A stretch of DNA of 37,376 nucleotides from Candidatus Poribacteria bacterium (lineage in GTDB: Bacteria; Poribacteria; WGA-4E; UBA9662), in contig JASMLX010000060.1 of assembly GCA_030748495.1 (NCBI GenBank), positions 1 through 37,376 on the forward strand, in the 5' to 3' direction. The first letter of the stretch is position 1. Every line of letters begins with the position of its first letter. Both the position numbers and the translations under genes were made by a program. Positions 23,783 through 31,553 of the stretch are shown here, in pieces. Under the pieces are notes generated by a model that saw only the letters and a list, made by a program, of their open reading frames with translations, made no database searches and was not told the origin of the DNA.

Positions 23783-24334
23783 TTACGGGCGTGGCAACAA
23801 ATCGTTGATGATCTGGAGGATTTTCTGGTAGAGTTTGGGATCAAACCGGGCATATTGATGAAAGACGATCTTGCCCTGCTGGTCGATTAGGTATAGGCCT
23901 GGTTTTTTGCGTTTGCTGCACTCCGCTCCGTACAACTGATGCACCTTGCCTTCCCAATCGAGTAGTAAAGGGACTGGGGGCGGTTTCTTTAGAAGTTGCT
24001 TCTTGATGAAGTTGCGGGAGATGAACCTGGGGATGTTCCGCATGTCGCCCAGAATGTAGCTACAAATCGAGGTCCGGCCTTTGAAATTGGCCGTTACTGC
24101 CCGGCCCCACCGGTCGTCGTCCTTCCGCAGTTTGCGATTGCCGGCAATCAGTAGGACGACCGATCCCCGCAATTTTTTGAGCTGATGTGTTTTGCCGTCG
24201 GCCGTTTGCAACCGGAAATCGGGAGCGGTATCGCCAACGGTCGGCGGTTTGTCGTCTGCTAACAGCGGCGATAACATACTGCAAGCCAATAACAAGCAAA
24301 TGGAATTGAACTTGATGAGTAGTATCGTCTGCAT
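23783..24334 (-). CDS. Exported redoxin-like protein lacking active-site cysteines
   Basis: A 183-residue thioredoxin-fold protein of the redoxin/AhpC-TSA type. It opens with the classical PTVGDTAPDFRLQTADGKTH (31-50) and LRGSVVLLIAG, but where peroxiredoxins and TlpA-like proteins carry the catalytic Cys it has GNRKLRKDD, with none. The later PGLYLIDQQGKIVFHQYARF is the usual cis-Pro and strand region. The N-terminus is a signal peptide and could be a lipobox (LLAC at 15-18). ATG 24334, 8 bases after the upstream stop, is preferred over an in-frame ATG at 24379 that would overlap the neighbour. It is third in a TPR, binding-protein, redoxin operon. A redox role is doubtful. Confidence 0.8.
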   Translation of the reverse strand: MQTILLIKFNSICLLLACSMLSPLLADDKPPTVGDTAPDFRLQTADGKTHQLKKLRGSVVLLIAGNRKLRKDDDRWGRAVTANFKGRTSICSYILGDMRNIPRFISRNFIKKQLLKKPPPVPLLLDWEGKVHQLYGAECSKRKKPGLYLIDQQGKIVFHQYARFDPKLYQKILQIINDLLPRP

Positions 24335-24342
24335 GATTGAGG

Positions 24343-25371
24343 TTATCTGCTCTGTTGCTCCCGGATTAAATTCGGCCACATTTTTTCCAGGTCGGTATAG
24401 TTGGCCGCAGTGATGATGCGGCTAGGCCCAAATTGGGTTTGGTTTTGATCAGTCTTTATCGGTTTATCGTAGTAAGCGTCAAGTGCCAATTTAAGTGCTA
24501 TTTTCCCTCGTTCATAGGGTTGTAGATCTACTTCGGCGTCGTGTTGACCAGAGATAATCAGGGCTGTAGCCACACGGCTAGCCCCAATACCGACGGTGAC
24601 AATCTGTTCGGCCATCCCGTACAGATTAACACTTTCGACAGCTCCAACGACCAGATCGCTATTGACGCAAATTACTGCTTGTACGTTCTGGGCGTAGTCT
24701 CTGATGATTTGGCTGGTCAATCGACGCCCCTCGTTCGTATTAGCTAATGAGGATTTAGATAGTACACGGATGGTCCGGTATTGGTCCAAAATTCGATAGA
24801 TACCGATGGTAAGCTGACGGAAAGAGGGCGATCCTAACGGTCCTTCTAAGACCAAAATGTTGCCGCGACCTTCAACCTGTTCAACCGCATATTTGGCGGC
24901 TATCTCACCCAACCGGATCTCATTAATAGCTAAATGACCTCTGATCTGAGAACTTCCTAGCATAGTGTCCAGCGTGATGACAGGGACCGGTCGCGGTCGA
25001 TTGGGGCTCTTGGCTTCCCGTAAAATGGCGTAAGCAGATCGGGAATCGACTGTACTGAGAATCAATACCTGAACCCCCTGGTTTAGCATAGTAGTGACCT
25101 GCTGACGCTCCATAGCCACCGGGTTTTTTCCTGCTTCACCGTCCTGAACGCCGTTCCAGACGATCTCGATTCTATCCTGATGTTTTTCGGTGTTGTAGGT
25201 GTTAGCCTGATCGATCATAGCTTGTCGCATCAGGGTATAAGTTGGAGCCGTGGTTTTGGGCACGTTGACTCCAATTTTAATCAGCAGACGATCATCTTGC
25301 CCACAAGCTAGAGGATAGAAGCAGATGCCAGCGATTAAGAGACATTGGAGCCAAAACCGGGGTAGAAACAC
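24343..25371 (-). CDS. Sugar-type substrate-binding lipoprotein (periplasmic binding protein)
   Basis: A 342-residue RbsB/LacI-type periplasmic binding protein. The lipobox PLAC puts the lipidated Cys at residue 23. The two-lobed fold is visible in KIGVNVPKTTAPTYTLMRQA (about 32-51), the NQGVQVLILSTVDS block, VPVITLDTMLGSS, GRGNILVLEGPLGSPSFRQL and AVICVNSDLVVGAVESV. Ligands are usually sugars or autoinducer-2. No transporter permease or ATPase gene is adjacent, so it may feed a distant transporter or act as a sensor. The GTG start at 25371 lies 20 bases after the TPR gene stop. Confidence 0.9.
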   Translation of the reverse strand: MFLPRFWLQCLLIAGICFYPLACGQDDRLLIKIGVNVPKTTAPTYTLMRQAMIDQANTYNTEKHQDRIEIVWNGVQDGEAGKNPVAMERQQVTTMLNQGVQVLILSTVDSRSAYAILREAKSPNRPRPVPVITLDTMLGSSQIRGHLAINEIRLGEIAAKYAVEQVEGRGNILVLEGPLGSPSFRQLTIGIYRILDQYRTIRVLSKSSLANTNEGRRLTSQIIRDYAQNVQAVICVNSDLVVGAVESVNLYGMAEQIVTVGIGASRVATALIISGQHDAEVDLQPYERGKIALKLALDAYYDKPIKTDQNQTQFGPSRIITAANYTDLEKMWPNLIREQQSR

Positions 25372-25391
25372 AGTCTACTCTTCGAGCGTGG

Positions 25392-26192
25392 TTACTCTGT
25401 TTTAAATTTGGTGTGTTTACTGACTTTGGTGCGCATCTGTTCAGCTTCGATTTTCAACTGCCGGTCAGCGTATGTTTTAGCCTCTAACAATTGAATCTGG
25501 TCTAGCTGTTGTTGCGCTAGTTGCCATTTTTTGAGCGTTATGCCGGCCCGGGCAAACTCGAGTCGGTAGGTGATATTATCGGGCTTGTGTTTAGCGGCTT
25601 GTTGAAAGTGATGGATAGCTTGTTGGTTACTGGCAGGTGGCAGCCCACCGTAGATCAGCTTGGCCATCACTGACAGAACACCGCTGACATTGGCGAGGCT
25701 ATGATGCCAACGTGCCAGAATATAGTGGGCATAGTGGTTACCGGGATCCAGTTCAACCGCTCGGTTAGCCGCATCTTTGACCACCACTGCTAACTCGATC
25801 TTTTTCTTGTTTCCTTCAGTCTGGGTTCGGTTACCGACCGCTACCGATAAACAGAGGTGGCATTGACTATCGTTGGGCGTAATTTCCACACTCTTTCTAG
25901 CCATCGTTTCCGCTTGTAGAAAAAGCAGATGTGCCTCTTTTTCAGATCCCTTTTGCCGGGACTGATACTTTTGGTTGCCCAACTCGGAGTAGGCACGGGA
26001 GAGCCGCCACAGTACTCTCGAGTCGGCAGGGGAGAGTTGCTCGGCTTGTCGCAGGTTTTGCAGACAGCCCTCAATCTGTTGCTGTTGAAATTGCAGATCT
26101 GCTTGCTGAATCAGTTGGTCGAGTTGTGGGTTAGCAACTGCGTTTAGGGCAAACCAAAACAGAAGTGAGTATAGCTGTTTCTGGGAGATCAT
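25392..26192 (-). CDS. Exported TPR-repeat protein
   Basis: A 266-residue protein with a signal peptide (residues 1-20) followed by helical tetratricopeptide-like repeats over about 25-250. The arrangement resembles the RMDN1-type family: repeated pairs such as LQNLRQAEQLSPADSRVLWR, ARKSVEITPNDSQCHLCLSV, AANRAVELDPGNHYAHYILA and FQQAAKHKPDNITYRLEFAR. The middle block GVLSVMAKLIYGGLPP is typical of that family. TPR proteins act as scaffolds. It is first in the minus-strand run with the binding protein and the redoxin, suggesting one periplasmic system. A long inverted repeat lies upstream. Confidence 0.85.
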   Translation of the reverse strand: MISQKQLYSLLFWFALNAVANPQLDQLIQQADLQFQQQQIEGCLQNLRQAEQLSPADSRVLWRLSRAYSELGNQKYQSRQKGSEKEAHLLFLQAETMARKSVEITPNDSQCHLCLSVAVGNRTQTEGNKKKIELAVVVKDAANRAVELDPGNHYAHYILARWHHSLANVSGVLSVMAKLIYGGLPPASNQQAIHHFQQAAKHKPDNITYRLEFARAGITLKKWQLAQQQLDQIQLLEAKTYADRQLKIEAEQMRTKVSKHTKFKTE

Positions 26193-26211
26193 CAGATTTG
26201 GCTAACCGGGT

Positions 26212-26268
26212 GAATGCTGTAAACATACACGACTAGCCTGTCGGGAATCGTGTATGTTTGCAACATTC
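26212..26268. repeat. 21-base inverted repeat between the FAH-like and TPR genes
   Basis: Arms at 26212-26232 and 26248-26268 match at 19 of 21 positions (shared core AAACATACACGA and its complement), with a 15-base loop. No U run follows on either strand. It could be a terminator of unusual form, an operator or a small mobile palindrome. Confidence 0.75.
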
Positions 26269-26292
26269 AGTTAAGGGTGCCCAAGCGATCGG

Positions 26293-27147
26293 TTATCGGT
26301 AGGCACGGAAGGTCTGCTTCTGGTGACCCAGGTTCTCAATAGAGAGTTCGACTACATCGCCATCTGATAAAAACTGCGGTGGATTCATGCCTGCCCCAAC
26401 GCCGGCTGGTGTTCCTGTTGAGATCACGTCGCCCGCTTCCAGCAACATAAACTGTGACAAATAGTGTACCAGGAAATAGGCATTGAAGATCATGTCTTTA
26501 GTATTACCAGACTGTTTCACTTGACCATTGACCTTTAGTTCCATACCCAGATAATTGACATCACCGATCTCGGATTCTGAACATAGATACGGCCCCAGTG
26601 GGTTAAAGGTTGGGCAGGATTTCCCTTTGGTCCATTGCCCTCCCTGCTCAAGTTGAAACTCTCGCTCAGAGACATCCTGAGAGATGCAATAGCCAGCGAT
26701 ATGATCTTTAGCCTGATCTAATGACTCCAGATAGAGGGCATCTTTGCCGATAACCACACCCAGTTCCACCTCCCAATCGGTCTTGGTGCTATTCTTAGGG
26801 ATGGTAACGTCATCGAAAGGCCCACTCACGGCACTGGTACTTTTTTGAAAGATAACAGGTTCGTCCGGCGGTTCCATACCGGATTCCGCCGCATGATCAG
26901 AATAGTTCAAACCGATACACATCAGCATGTGAGGTCGAGCCACGCAGGCACCAAAACGAGCATCCGCTGGAGTATTGGGCAAACCACCCCCTTCCTTGTC
27001 CACTAAAGCGCGCAATTGGGACATCCCATCGTTGTTGAAGAAATCCCGATTCCAATCTTCAAAATGAGCAGAGCAGTCTTTGTGTACGCTATCGACGACA
27101 ACACCTGGGTTTTCCTGGCCTTTTGGGCCGAATCTAAAAAGTTGCAT
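26293..27147 (-). CDS. Fumarylacetoacetate hydrolase family protein
   Basis: A 284-residue FAH-superfamily enzyme with the usual metal site: GLNYSDHA (79-86), Glu126 and Glu128 in DWEVELG, Asp158 in SQDVSERE, and the C-terminal GDVISTGTPAGVGAGM block. Family members hydrolyse C-C bonds of beta-diketo acids, decarboxylate oxaloacetate or act on 2,4-diketo-3-deoxy sugar acids. The length and the QWTKGKSCPTFNPLGPYL block fit the sugar-acid (2,4-diketo-3-deoxy-fuconate/rhamnonate) type. AAAGGA precedes the ATG. It is divergent from an epimerase gene and near a dehydrogenase and an aldolase, so sugar-acid breakdown is a reasonable guess. Confidence 0.92.
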   Translation of the reverse strand: MQLFRFGPKGQENPGVVVDSVHKDCSAHFEDWNRDFFNNDGMSQLRALVDKEGGGLPNTPADARFGACVARPHMLMCIGLNYSDHAAESGMEPPDEPVIFQKSTSAVSGPFDDVTIPKNSTKTDWEVELGVVIGKDALYLESLDQAKDHIAGYCISQDVSEREFQLEQGGQWTKGKSCPTFNPLGPYLCSESEIGDVNYLGMELKVNGQVKQSGNTKDMIFNAYFLVHYLSQFMLLEAGDVISTGTPAGVGAGMNPPQFLSDGDVVELSIENLGHQKQTFRAYR

Positions 27148-27236
27148 AATTTTCCTTTATGTCTGACAGATAAAAGTATCAATCAGTAATATATGAATGT
27201 GAGTTGATGAACTGCCATCAGTTCCCGGTTACTTAC

Positions 27237-27265
27237 TTGTCGCTATTTCGGTCTTGTGATATACT
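27237..27265 (+). promoter_or_regulatory. Promoter of the TIM-barrel epimerase gene
   Basis: TTGTCG (27237-27242), a 17-base spacer and TATACT (27260-27265), 31 bases before the ATG at 27297. Confidence 0.5.
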
Positions 27266-27296
27266 CGCTTCATCACGTTGCCGAAAGGGAGTTATA

Positions 27297-28097
27297 ATGA
27301 TTAAGCTTGGCACTATGTCGCTGAATGTCCGTGGAACGACAGCCACTAAATTTGCCCAAATTGTCTCCGATTTAAATCTGGATCTGATCGAGCTACACTC
27401 CAGCGCGTTTGAATCGACCGACCTCGATTATCTGCGAAACCTGAAAATGGATCTGCAAAAAAAGGGCCTGCCACTCGGTTACATTGGGATCAGTAACAAC
27501 TTCGGTGTTCCTGTTGAGCAACACCCAGAACAGATCGCCCTGATCAAAAAGTGGATCGACGTCGCCAGTTTCATGAGTTGCCCACTGGTGCGGGTTTTCG
27601 CCGCCTATATTCCCGAGGATTGCCAGGATGAAGAGGCCCTATGGCCACCGATGATCGAAGCATTCAAAGAGGTAGCTGAATACGGTTACCAGAAAGGCAT
27701 CATTGTAGGGTTGCAAAATCACAACCATAACAATGTCACACGAACAGGTGACAACCTGTTACGGGCACTGAACGAGACCAACCACCCCTACTTTTCGCAT
27801 ATAGTCGATACAGGTCAATACGCGGGGTCACCAGGTGCCAGTGGACACCATGGTAGTGCCCATCCGAATTTTGATTGCTACGACAGTATTGCCAAAACCG
27901 CCCCTTATGCCATTTATGTCCGGACTAAATTTTACCATATCGACTCTGGCGTTGAGGAGTGGCTCGATTATCCACAAATCGTACAGATTCTGAAAGCCCT
28001 GAACTACAACGGTGGCATCTCCATCGTCTATGAGGGGAAATCTGATCCGATCGAGTCGATGCGCAAAGCCGCCACCTATTTGCGTTCCCTACTGTAA
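27297..28097 (+). CDS. Sugar phosphate isomerase/epimerase family protein (xylose isomerase-like TIM barrel)
   Basis: A 266-residue AP-endonuclease-2/xylose-isomerase-like TIM barrel. ATG 27297 is chosen because GAAAGGGAG lies just upstream and follows a promoter; a longer frame starting at 27204 would include the promoter. The barrel is visible as LDLIELHSSAFEST, MSCPLVRVFAAYIPED, KGIIVGLQNHNHNNVTRTGD (the metal-site strand), HIVDTGQYAG and GISIVYEGKSDP. Such proteins epimerise keto sugars or inositol derivatives, or act as dehydratases; the substrate is unknown. It is divergent from the FAH-like gene and converges, 11 bases apart, on the dehydrogenase gene. Confidence 0.88.
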   Translation: MIKLGTMSLNVRGTTATKFAQIVSDLNLDLIELHSSAFESTDLDYLRNLKMDLQKKGLPLGYIGISNNFGVPVEQHPEQIALIKKWIDVASFMSCPLVRVFAAYIPEDCQDEEALWPPMIEAFKEVAEYGYQKGIIVGLQNHNHNNVTRTGDNLLRALNETNHPYFSHIVDTGQYAGSPGASGHHGSAHPNFDCYDSIAKTAPYAIYVRTKFYHIDSGVEEWLDYPQIVQILKALNYNGGISIVYEGKSDPIESMRKAATYLRSLL

Positions 28098-28108
28098 GTG
28101 TAGGTCTG

Positions 28109-29131
28109 CTAAACAGGCCGAAATTGATCGGCTAATTTCTCGGCCCAGGTTTTGTTAGCATCGATCGTCCGCCCGGCATTGTGAGGGGTATGCACCACGT
28201 TGTGTCGACCTAACAGAGGATCATCCAACGGTAGTGGTTCAACATCCCAGACATCGGCGGCTAGACTGATTTCATCGGCTAAGACTCGCTGACGGATTGC
28301 ATCCACGTCACAAATCTTGGCTCTAGTGACCAGAACAACTAAACATCCACGGGGCAGCGCATTGATGTGGTCCGCTGTTACAATACCATGGGTTGATTCT
28401 CGGAGTGGTACCATCGGCACAAAGATTTCAGCATCCTTGACCAGTTGATCCAGGTGCCACTCTTTCCTAGCCCCTGCCCGATGGAAACAGGGTTCGTTAG
28501 CATATGGATCATAAGCCGCCACATCAGCCCCCAACATGCTAACGAAACTCGCATAGCGACTGGCAATGTTGCCAACGCCAACGATCCGCACCCGTTTGCC
28601 GGCGATAGTGCCGCTGGTGAAATTCGGGTTGTCACCGAACTGCCCAGCACGTGCCCCCGGACGGCCTACCCCACCAGGTGGGCTATAGTCCCACGGTTCA
28701 AGCGATGTTAGGATCTGACGGTGGAGTTGTGGAATCCGGCGTAGGCCACACAAGGTCAGTGCTAATCCGTACTCGGAAACGGTTTGTCCCCAGAACCCTT
28801 CGCTGGGATGGCTATAGGTCTGGATGTTGTGTTCTTGTAGATATTGATCGACTTGCTCAGAGGTGTCACGGCTATAACTACCTTGAAAAGTAGCCTCTTT
28901 CAAATCGGTGAATTTTTCCAGGCAATCTTTGGTGACCGGTACCCCCAAAGCTGCTAAGCGGAAGATGCCAATAGGGTCTTTAATAATTTGACCCAGATTT
29001 TGCCCATTATCGTTATCCAATCGGTGAAACTGGACTTCCCCCTGTGCTTGCCACAGGTGATGAAAATGATCAGCCGCAAACGACCAACTCAGTTCAAACC
29101 GGGGGTGAACTACAATTAAGCTTTTGCCCAT
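28109..29131 (-). CDS. D-isomer-specific 2-hydroxyacid dehydrogenase family protein
   Basis: A 340-residue NAD(P)-dependent dehydrogenase. The nucleotide-binding loop is VGVGNIASRYASF (184-196), with acidic Asp208 at the end of the second strand (AAYDPYAN). The catalytic triad is in place: Arg270 (VTRAKI), Glu298 (DVEPLP) and His317 (HTPHNAG). A GFWGQTVSEYGLALTL block precedes the Rossmann domain. The N-terminal part is longer and more divergent than in phosphoglycerate dehydrogenase. The substrate is unknown, but the neighbours suggest sugar acids. Its promoter overlaps the start of the divergent lipoprotein gene. Confidence 0.92.
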   Translation of the reverse strand: MGKSLIVVHPRFELSWSFAADHFHHLWQAQGEVQFHRLDNDNGQNLGQIIKDPIGIFRLAALGVPVTKDCLEKFTDLKEATFQGSYSRDTSEQVDQYLQEHNIQTYSHPSEGFWGQTVSEYGLALTLCGLRRIPQLHRQILTSLEPWDYSPPGGVGRPGARAGQFGDNPNFTSGTIAGKRVRIVGVGNIASRYASFVSMLGADVAAYDPYANEPCFHRAGARKEWHLDQLVKDAEIFVPMVPLRESTHGIVTADHINALPRGCLVVLVTRAKICDVDAIRQRVLADEISLAADVWDVEPLPLDDPLLGRHNVVHTPHNAGRTIDANKTWAEKLADQFRPV

Positions 29132-29161
29132 CTTACTTTATCTCTTCTCTCGTTTGCAGAT

Positions 29162-29190
29162 AGCATACGAAAAATTAGACCCGATGTCAA
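29162..29190 (-). promoter_or_regulatory. Promoter of the hydroxyacid dehydrogenase gene
   Basis: On the minus strand: TTGACA (29185-29190), a 17-base spacer and TATGCT (29162-29167). The -35 box overlaps the ATG of the plus-strand lipoprotein gene (29184). Confidence 0.6.
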
Positions 29191-29660
29191 GGACAGGAAA
29201 GTGCTGGTTTCTACTATCGGTTGGCCTGATTCTGACAAACTTGGTTGGATGTGGCGAAGATAAAGCAACCACTAAACCCAAAATTGCATCCCAAATCGTA
29301 GATCTAACTGAATTTGTCGGCATGTGGCATCTCAACCACTACGAACCCCATCCCACGACACAATTGCCGACAGTGACTTTGATGCTGATTGAAGATGGCA
29401 CTTGGCAGTCGGAAACTAAACGGCCGTTGACCTCCGGCGGTTATCTATCTGTTCAAGCTAGAGGTCGGTTTAGAATTGAAGCAGATCTGATTAAAAGCGA
29501 AACCGAACAGGTTACTGCAACGCTGCCTACCAGTCAGTTGGAGGCGAAGACACAGGTGTTTCAGGGGGAGATTACATTTCAGCTAGAGAAAGATTTACTG
29601 ACGCTTTACTACAGTGACGGTAGTATTGCCGTTTATCAGCGGCAAAAAAACGGCGAATGA
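29184..29660 (+). CDS. Small lipoprotein of unknown function
   Basis: A 158-residue protein with a type II signal peptide: hydrophobic WFLLSVGLILTNLVGC with lipobox LVGC, lipidated Cys at about residue 23. The mature part looks like a lipocalin-like or META-type beta barrel (VGMWHLNHYEPH, LMLIEDGTWQSE, SVQARGRFRIEADLI, LLTLYYSDGSIAVYQRQ). ATG 29184 puts the signal peptide at the N-terminus; a longer frame from 29124 would overlap the divergent gene. No clear ribosome binding site is seen. The barrel suggestion comes from the alternating pattern only. Confidence 0.75.
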   Translation: MSRTGKCWFLLSVGLILTNLVGCGEDKATTKPKIASQIVDLTEFVGMWHLNHYEPHPTTQLPTVTLMLIEDGTWQSETKRPLTSGGYLSVQARGRFRIEADLIKSETEQVTATLPTSQLEAKTQVFQGEITFQLEKDLLTLYYSDGSIAVYQRQKNGE

Positions 29661-29717
29661 TCAATTTTGGGTTGCCCATTCGCCAAGAGATGATTAAAAA
29701 GAGATTGAAAAGTTAGT

Positions 29718-30521
29718 CTAGTATCGTTTAGGAGGCGGTTGCATCAGGCGAATGCCCCTCTCGTGCTTAAACTTGAACTCAAACGGAACAGTTTGATAGC
29801 GGGCCGCAGTCCCTTCCGGGGGAGCTTTTTCGAGAGGAATATGAACGGTGATATCTGTCGCATTGAGTTTCACCTGTTGAAAAACCAAAAATCCTTCCAC
29901 TGATTCTCCTGGTGGGATACCGTCTTCTATTTTCGCAACCTTTTTTTCAAGCAGAATTTCCCGGGCTTTCACTAACCCATTTTTAACCAACAAACCACCG
30001 ATACGGCTCATCATCATCAATCGCTCTTCCATATCCTCGTAGTTATGGCCACCATACATATTTTCGCCTTGATCCGCAATATGGCATTTTTTGACATCGT
30101 AAATTACTTTCTGCTCACGGTTATTAGTAATCTTGACGTAAAAGACGTCGGTTTTATCGCCCTGATGAGCGGCTTCTCTTTCATAGAAGGGGGAACACAT
30201 GTTGCCGCGATTATACTTGAAATCGAGGTCGGCACTCCGCCAATAGATGATCGAAAACTCGATATCATCCTGTGTGGTAACGATCCCATCGTTTCTTGGT
30301 GCAGCATCGGGATCAAATTGTTTCCGCGCATCTTCCATATCGAGAATAGCATGCCCTTCGGGTAAATTTTCGGCGTCGGGAGAAATGGGCGGAAGGTTAC
30401 GCTGAGAGTTTGCTTCGGAAATCGAGTTTAGGCTGTTTTTCAGTGCCTCTTGACAACCGACAATGGCCAGAATCAAACCAACAATTAGGCTGATCTGTAT
30501 CAATTGAGATGATCGTTTCAT
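29718..30521 (-). CDS. Lipoprotein of unknown function
   Basis: A 267-residue protein with a clear lipoprotein signal (ISLIVGLILAIVGC, lipidated Cys near residue 23). The mature part has a low-complexity linker, then a beta-rich domain (DDIEFSIIYWRSADLDFKYN, FYVKITNNREQKVIYDVKKC) and a helix (MEERLMMMSRIGGLLVKNGL). An Ig-like end follows (GESVEGFLVFQQVKLNATDI, HIPLEKAPPEG). The ITNNREQKV and VEGFLVF pattern recalls DUF4352-like surface proteins, but I do not recognise a named family. TAGGAG stands before the ATG and a strong promoter lies upstream. Confidence 0.85.
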   Translation of the reverse strand: MKRSSQLIQISLIVGLILAIVGCQEALKNSLNSISEANSQRNLPPISPDAENLPEGHAILDMEDARKQFDPDAAPRNDGIVTTQDDIEFSIIYWRSADLDFKYNRGNMCSPFYEREAAHQGDKTDVFYVKITNNREQKVIYDVKKCHIADQGENMYGGHNYEDMEERLMMMSRIGGLLVKNGLVKAREILLEKKVAKIEDGIPPGESVEGFLVFQQVKLNATDITVHIPLEKAPPEGTAARYQTVPFEFKFKHERGIRLMQPPPKRY

Positions 30522-30567
30522 TTCTACTCCTATACGTTACAGCAATCTGCTGAATTTATGATTTTTC

Positions 30568-30596
30568 AGTATAGCACAAGGCTACCGGGTTTTCAA
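30568..30596 (-). promoter_or_regulatory. Promoter of the lipoprotein gene at 29718-30521
   Basis: On the minus strand: TTGAAA (30591-30596), a 17-base spacer and TGCTATACT with -10 at 30568-30573 (extended -10). Confidence 0.6.
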
Positions 30597-30613
30597 ATTG
30601 TGCCAGGTTTTTA

Positions 30614-30640
30614 GAGTCTAGGTCAAATTGACCTAGACTC
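30614..30640. repeat. Perfect 27-base palindrome overlapping the PhyH stop codon
   Basis: GAGTCTAGGTCAA and its complement TTGACCTAGACTC are separated by one base. The right arm overlaps the TGA (30639-30641) of the PhyH gene on the minus strand. It may act as a terminator or mRNA-stabilising hairpin, though no U run follows in that direction. Confidence 0.7.
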
Positions 30641-31541
30641 AACTGGCGTTCGTATCATCAACGGCCTTACAGTGCCGTAGCCAGACGTTATCTGAGGCGG
30701 GATCGTACCCTTTCCAGGCATAAGGATCTGCGCCAGAGACCGGTACCACACAACGCCGATCAGCACTGGCAACATGTTCACCCTCGGCTATATGCCAGGG
30801 TAGCAAAGACCAAGCGTTGCAATAATGATTCACCAAGACACGGCGGTAAGTTTGACTCCGATTCTTGCGCGATCGGTGTAACAGGTAACCATTAAAAACG
30901 ACCAGCGTACCGGCTTTAACCTCAACGGGAACCTCCTCTATTTCGTCAAAGCCGTAGCTTTCCTCCGCAAAATCAAACTCATCCGTATTCTGGTGAGGCT
31001 GCTGAGGATAGAGATAGCCAGAGCGGTGAGAGCCGGGTATAATCCATAAACAACCATTTTTTACATCAGCGTCATCTATGGCGATCCATGCTCCGGTCAG
31101 AGACCGGTCCCGAGTTGGAATATAGATCTCATCCTGATGCCACGCTTGTCCCTGAAAATTAGGCGGTTTAACGAACAGCATCGACTGCATACATTTGACG
31201 CTACCATCCCAGAATGGAACGTGTGCTGCTGTAACCTGGCTTAGCACACCACAAATTTTAGGGTGCTTGACGTGTTTCTCGATGACTTCGCTGATAAAAT
31301 GGGGTTGGTGGATACACAAGATTGATTTTAGGGCTTCATCATCTGATAGGTGTTCCTCGACCGGTTGCAAAGACTCGCAAGGATAGCCACCTCTGGCCAA
31401 CTTGAGCGTGTCCACTCTCAGTTCTTCAATTTCTGGAGGGGAGATTAAATCTGGAACGACCAGATAACCATTTTCAACGAAAAACTTAACCTGAGCCTCT
31501 GATAAAACCGTAGGTGCTTCAATTTTAGGTCCGCTGCGCAT
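30639..31541 (-). CDS. Phytanoyl-CoA dioxygenase family (PhyH) protein
   Basis: A 300-residue Fe(II)/2-oxoglutarate oxygenase. Iron ligands are His135 and Asp137 in AWHQDEIY and His222 in YLLHRS; Arg in YRRVLVNHY likely binds 2-oxoglutarate. NGCLWIIPGSHRSGYLYPQ is the usual family block. I prefer ATG 31541, because AGGTGA is suitably spaced before it. An in-frame GTG at 31553 directly abuts the aldolase stop and adds four residues. The gene is coupled to the DapA-like gene, which suggests that the oxygenase and the aldolase act on the same pathway. The C-terminus (about 240-300) is longer than in the other two PhyH proteins here. Confidence 0.94.
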   Translation of the reverse strand: MRSGPKIEAPTVLSEAQVKFFVENGYLVVPDLISPPEIEELRVDTLKLARGGYPCESLQPVEEHLSDDEALKSILCIHQPHFISEVIEKHVKHPKICGVLSQVTAAHVPFWDGSVKCMQSMLFVKPPNFQGQAWHQDEIYIPTRDRSLTGAWIAIDDADVKNGCLWIIPGSHRSGYLYPQQPHQNTDEFDFAEESYGFDEIEEVPVEVKAGTLVVFNGYLLHRSRKNRSQTYRRVLVNHYCNAWSLLPWHIAEGEHVASADRRCVVPVSGADPYAWKGYDPASDNVWLRHCKAVDDTNAS

Positions 31542-31553
31542 TGGATTCTTCAC

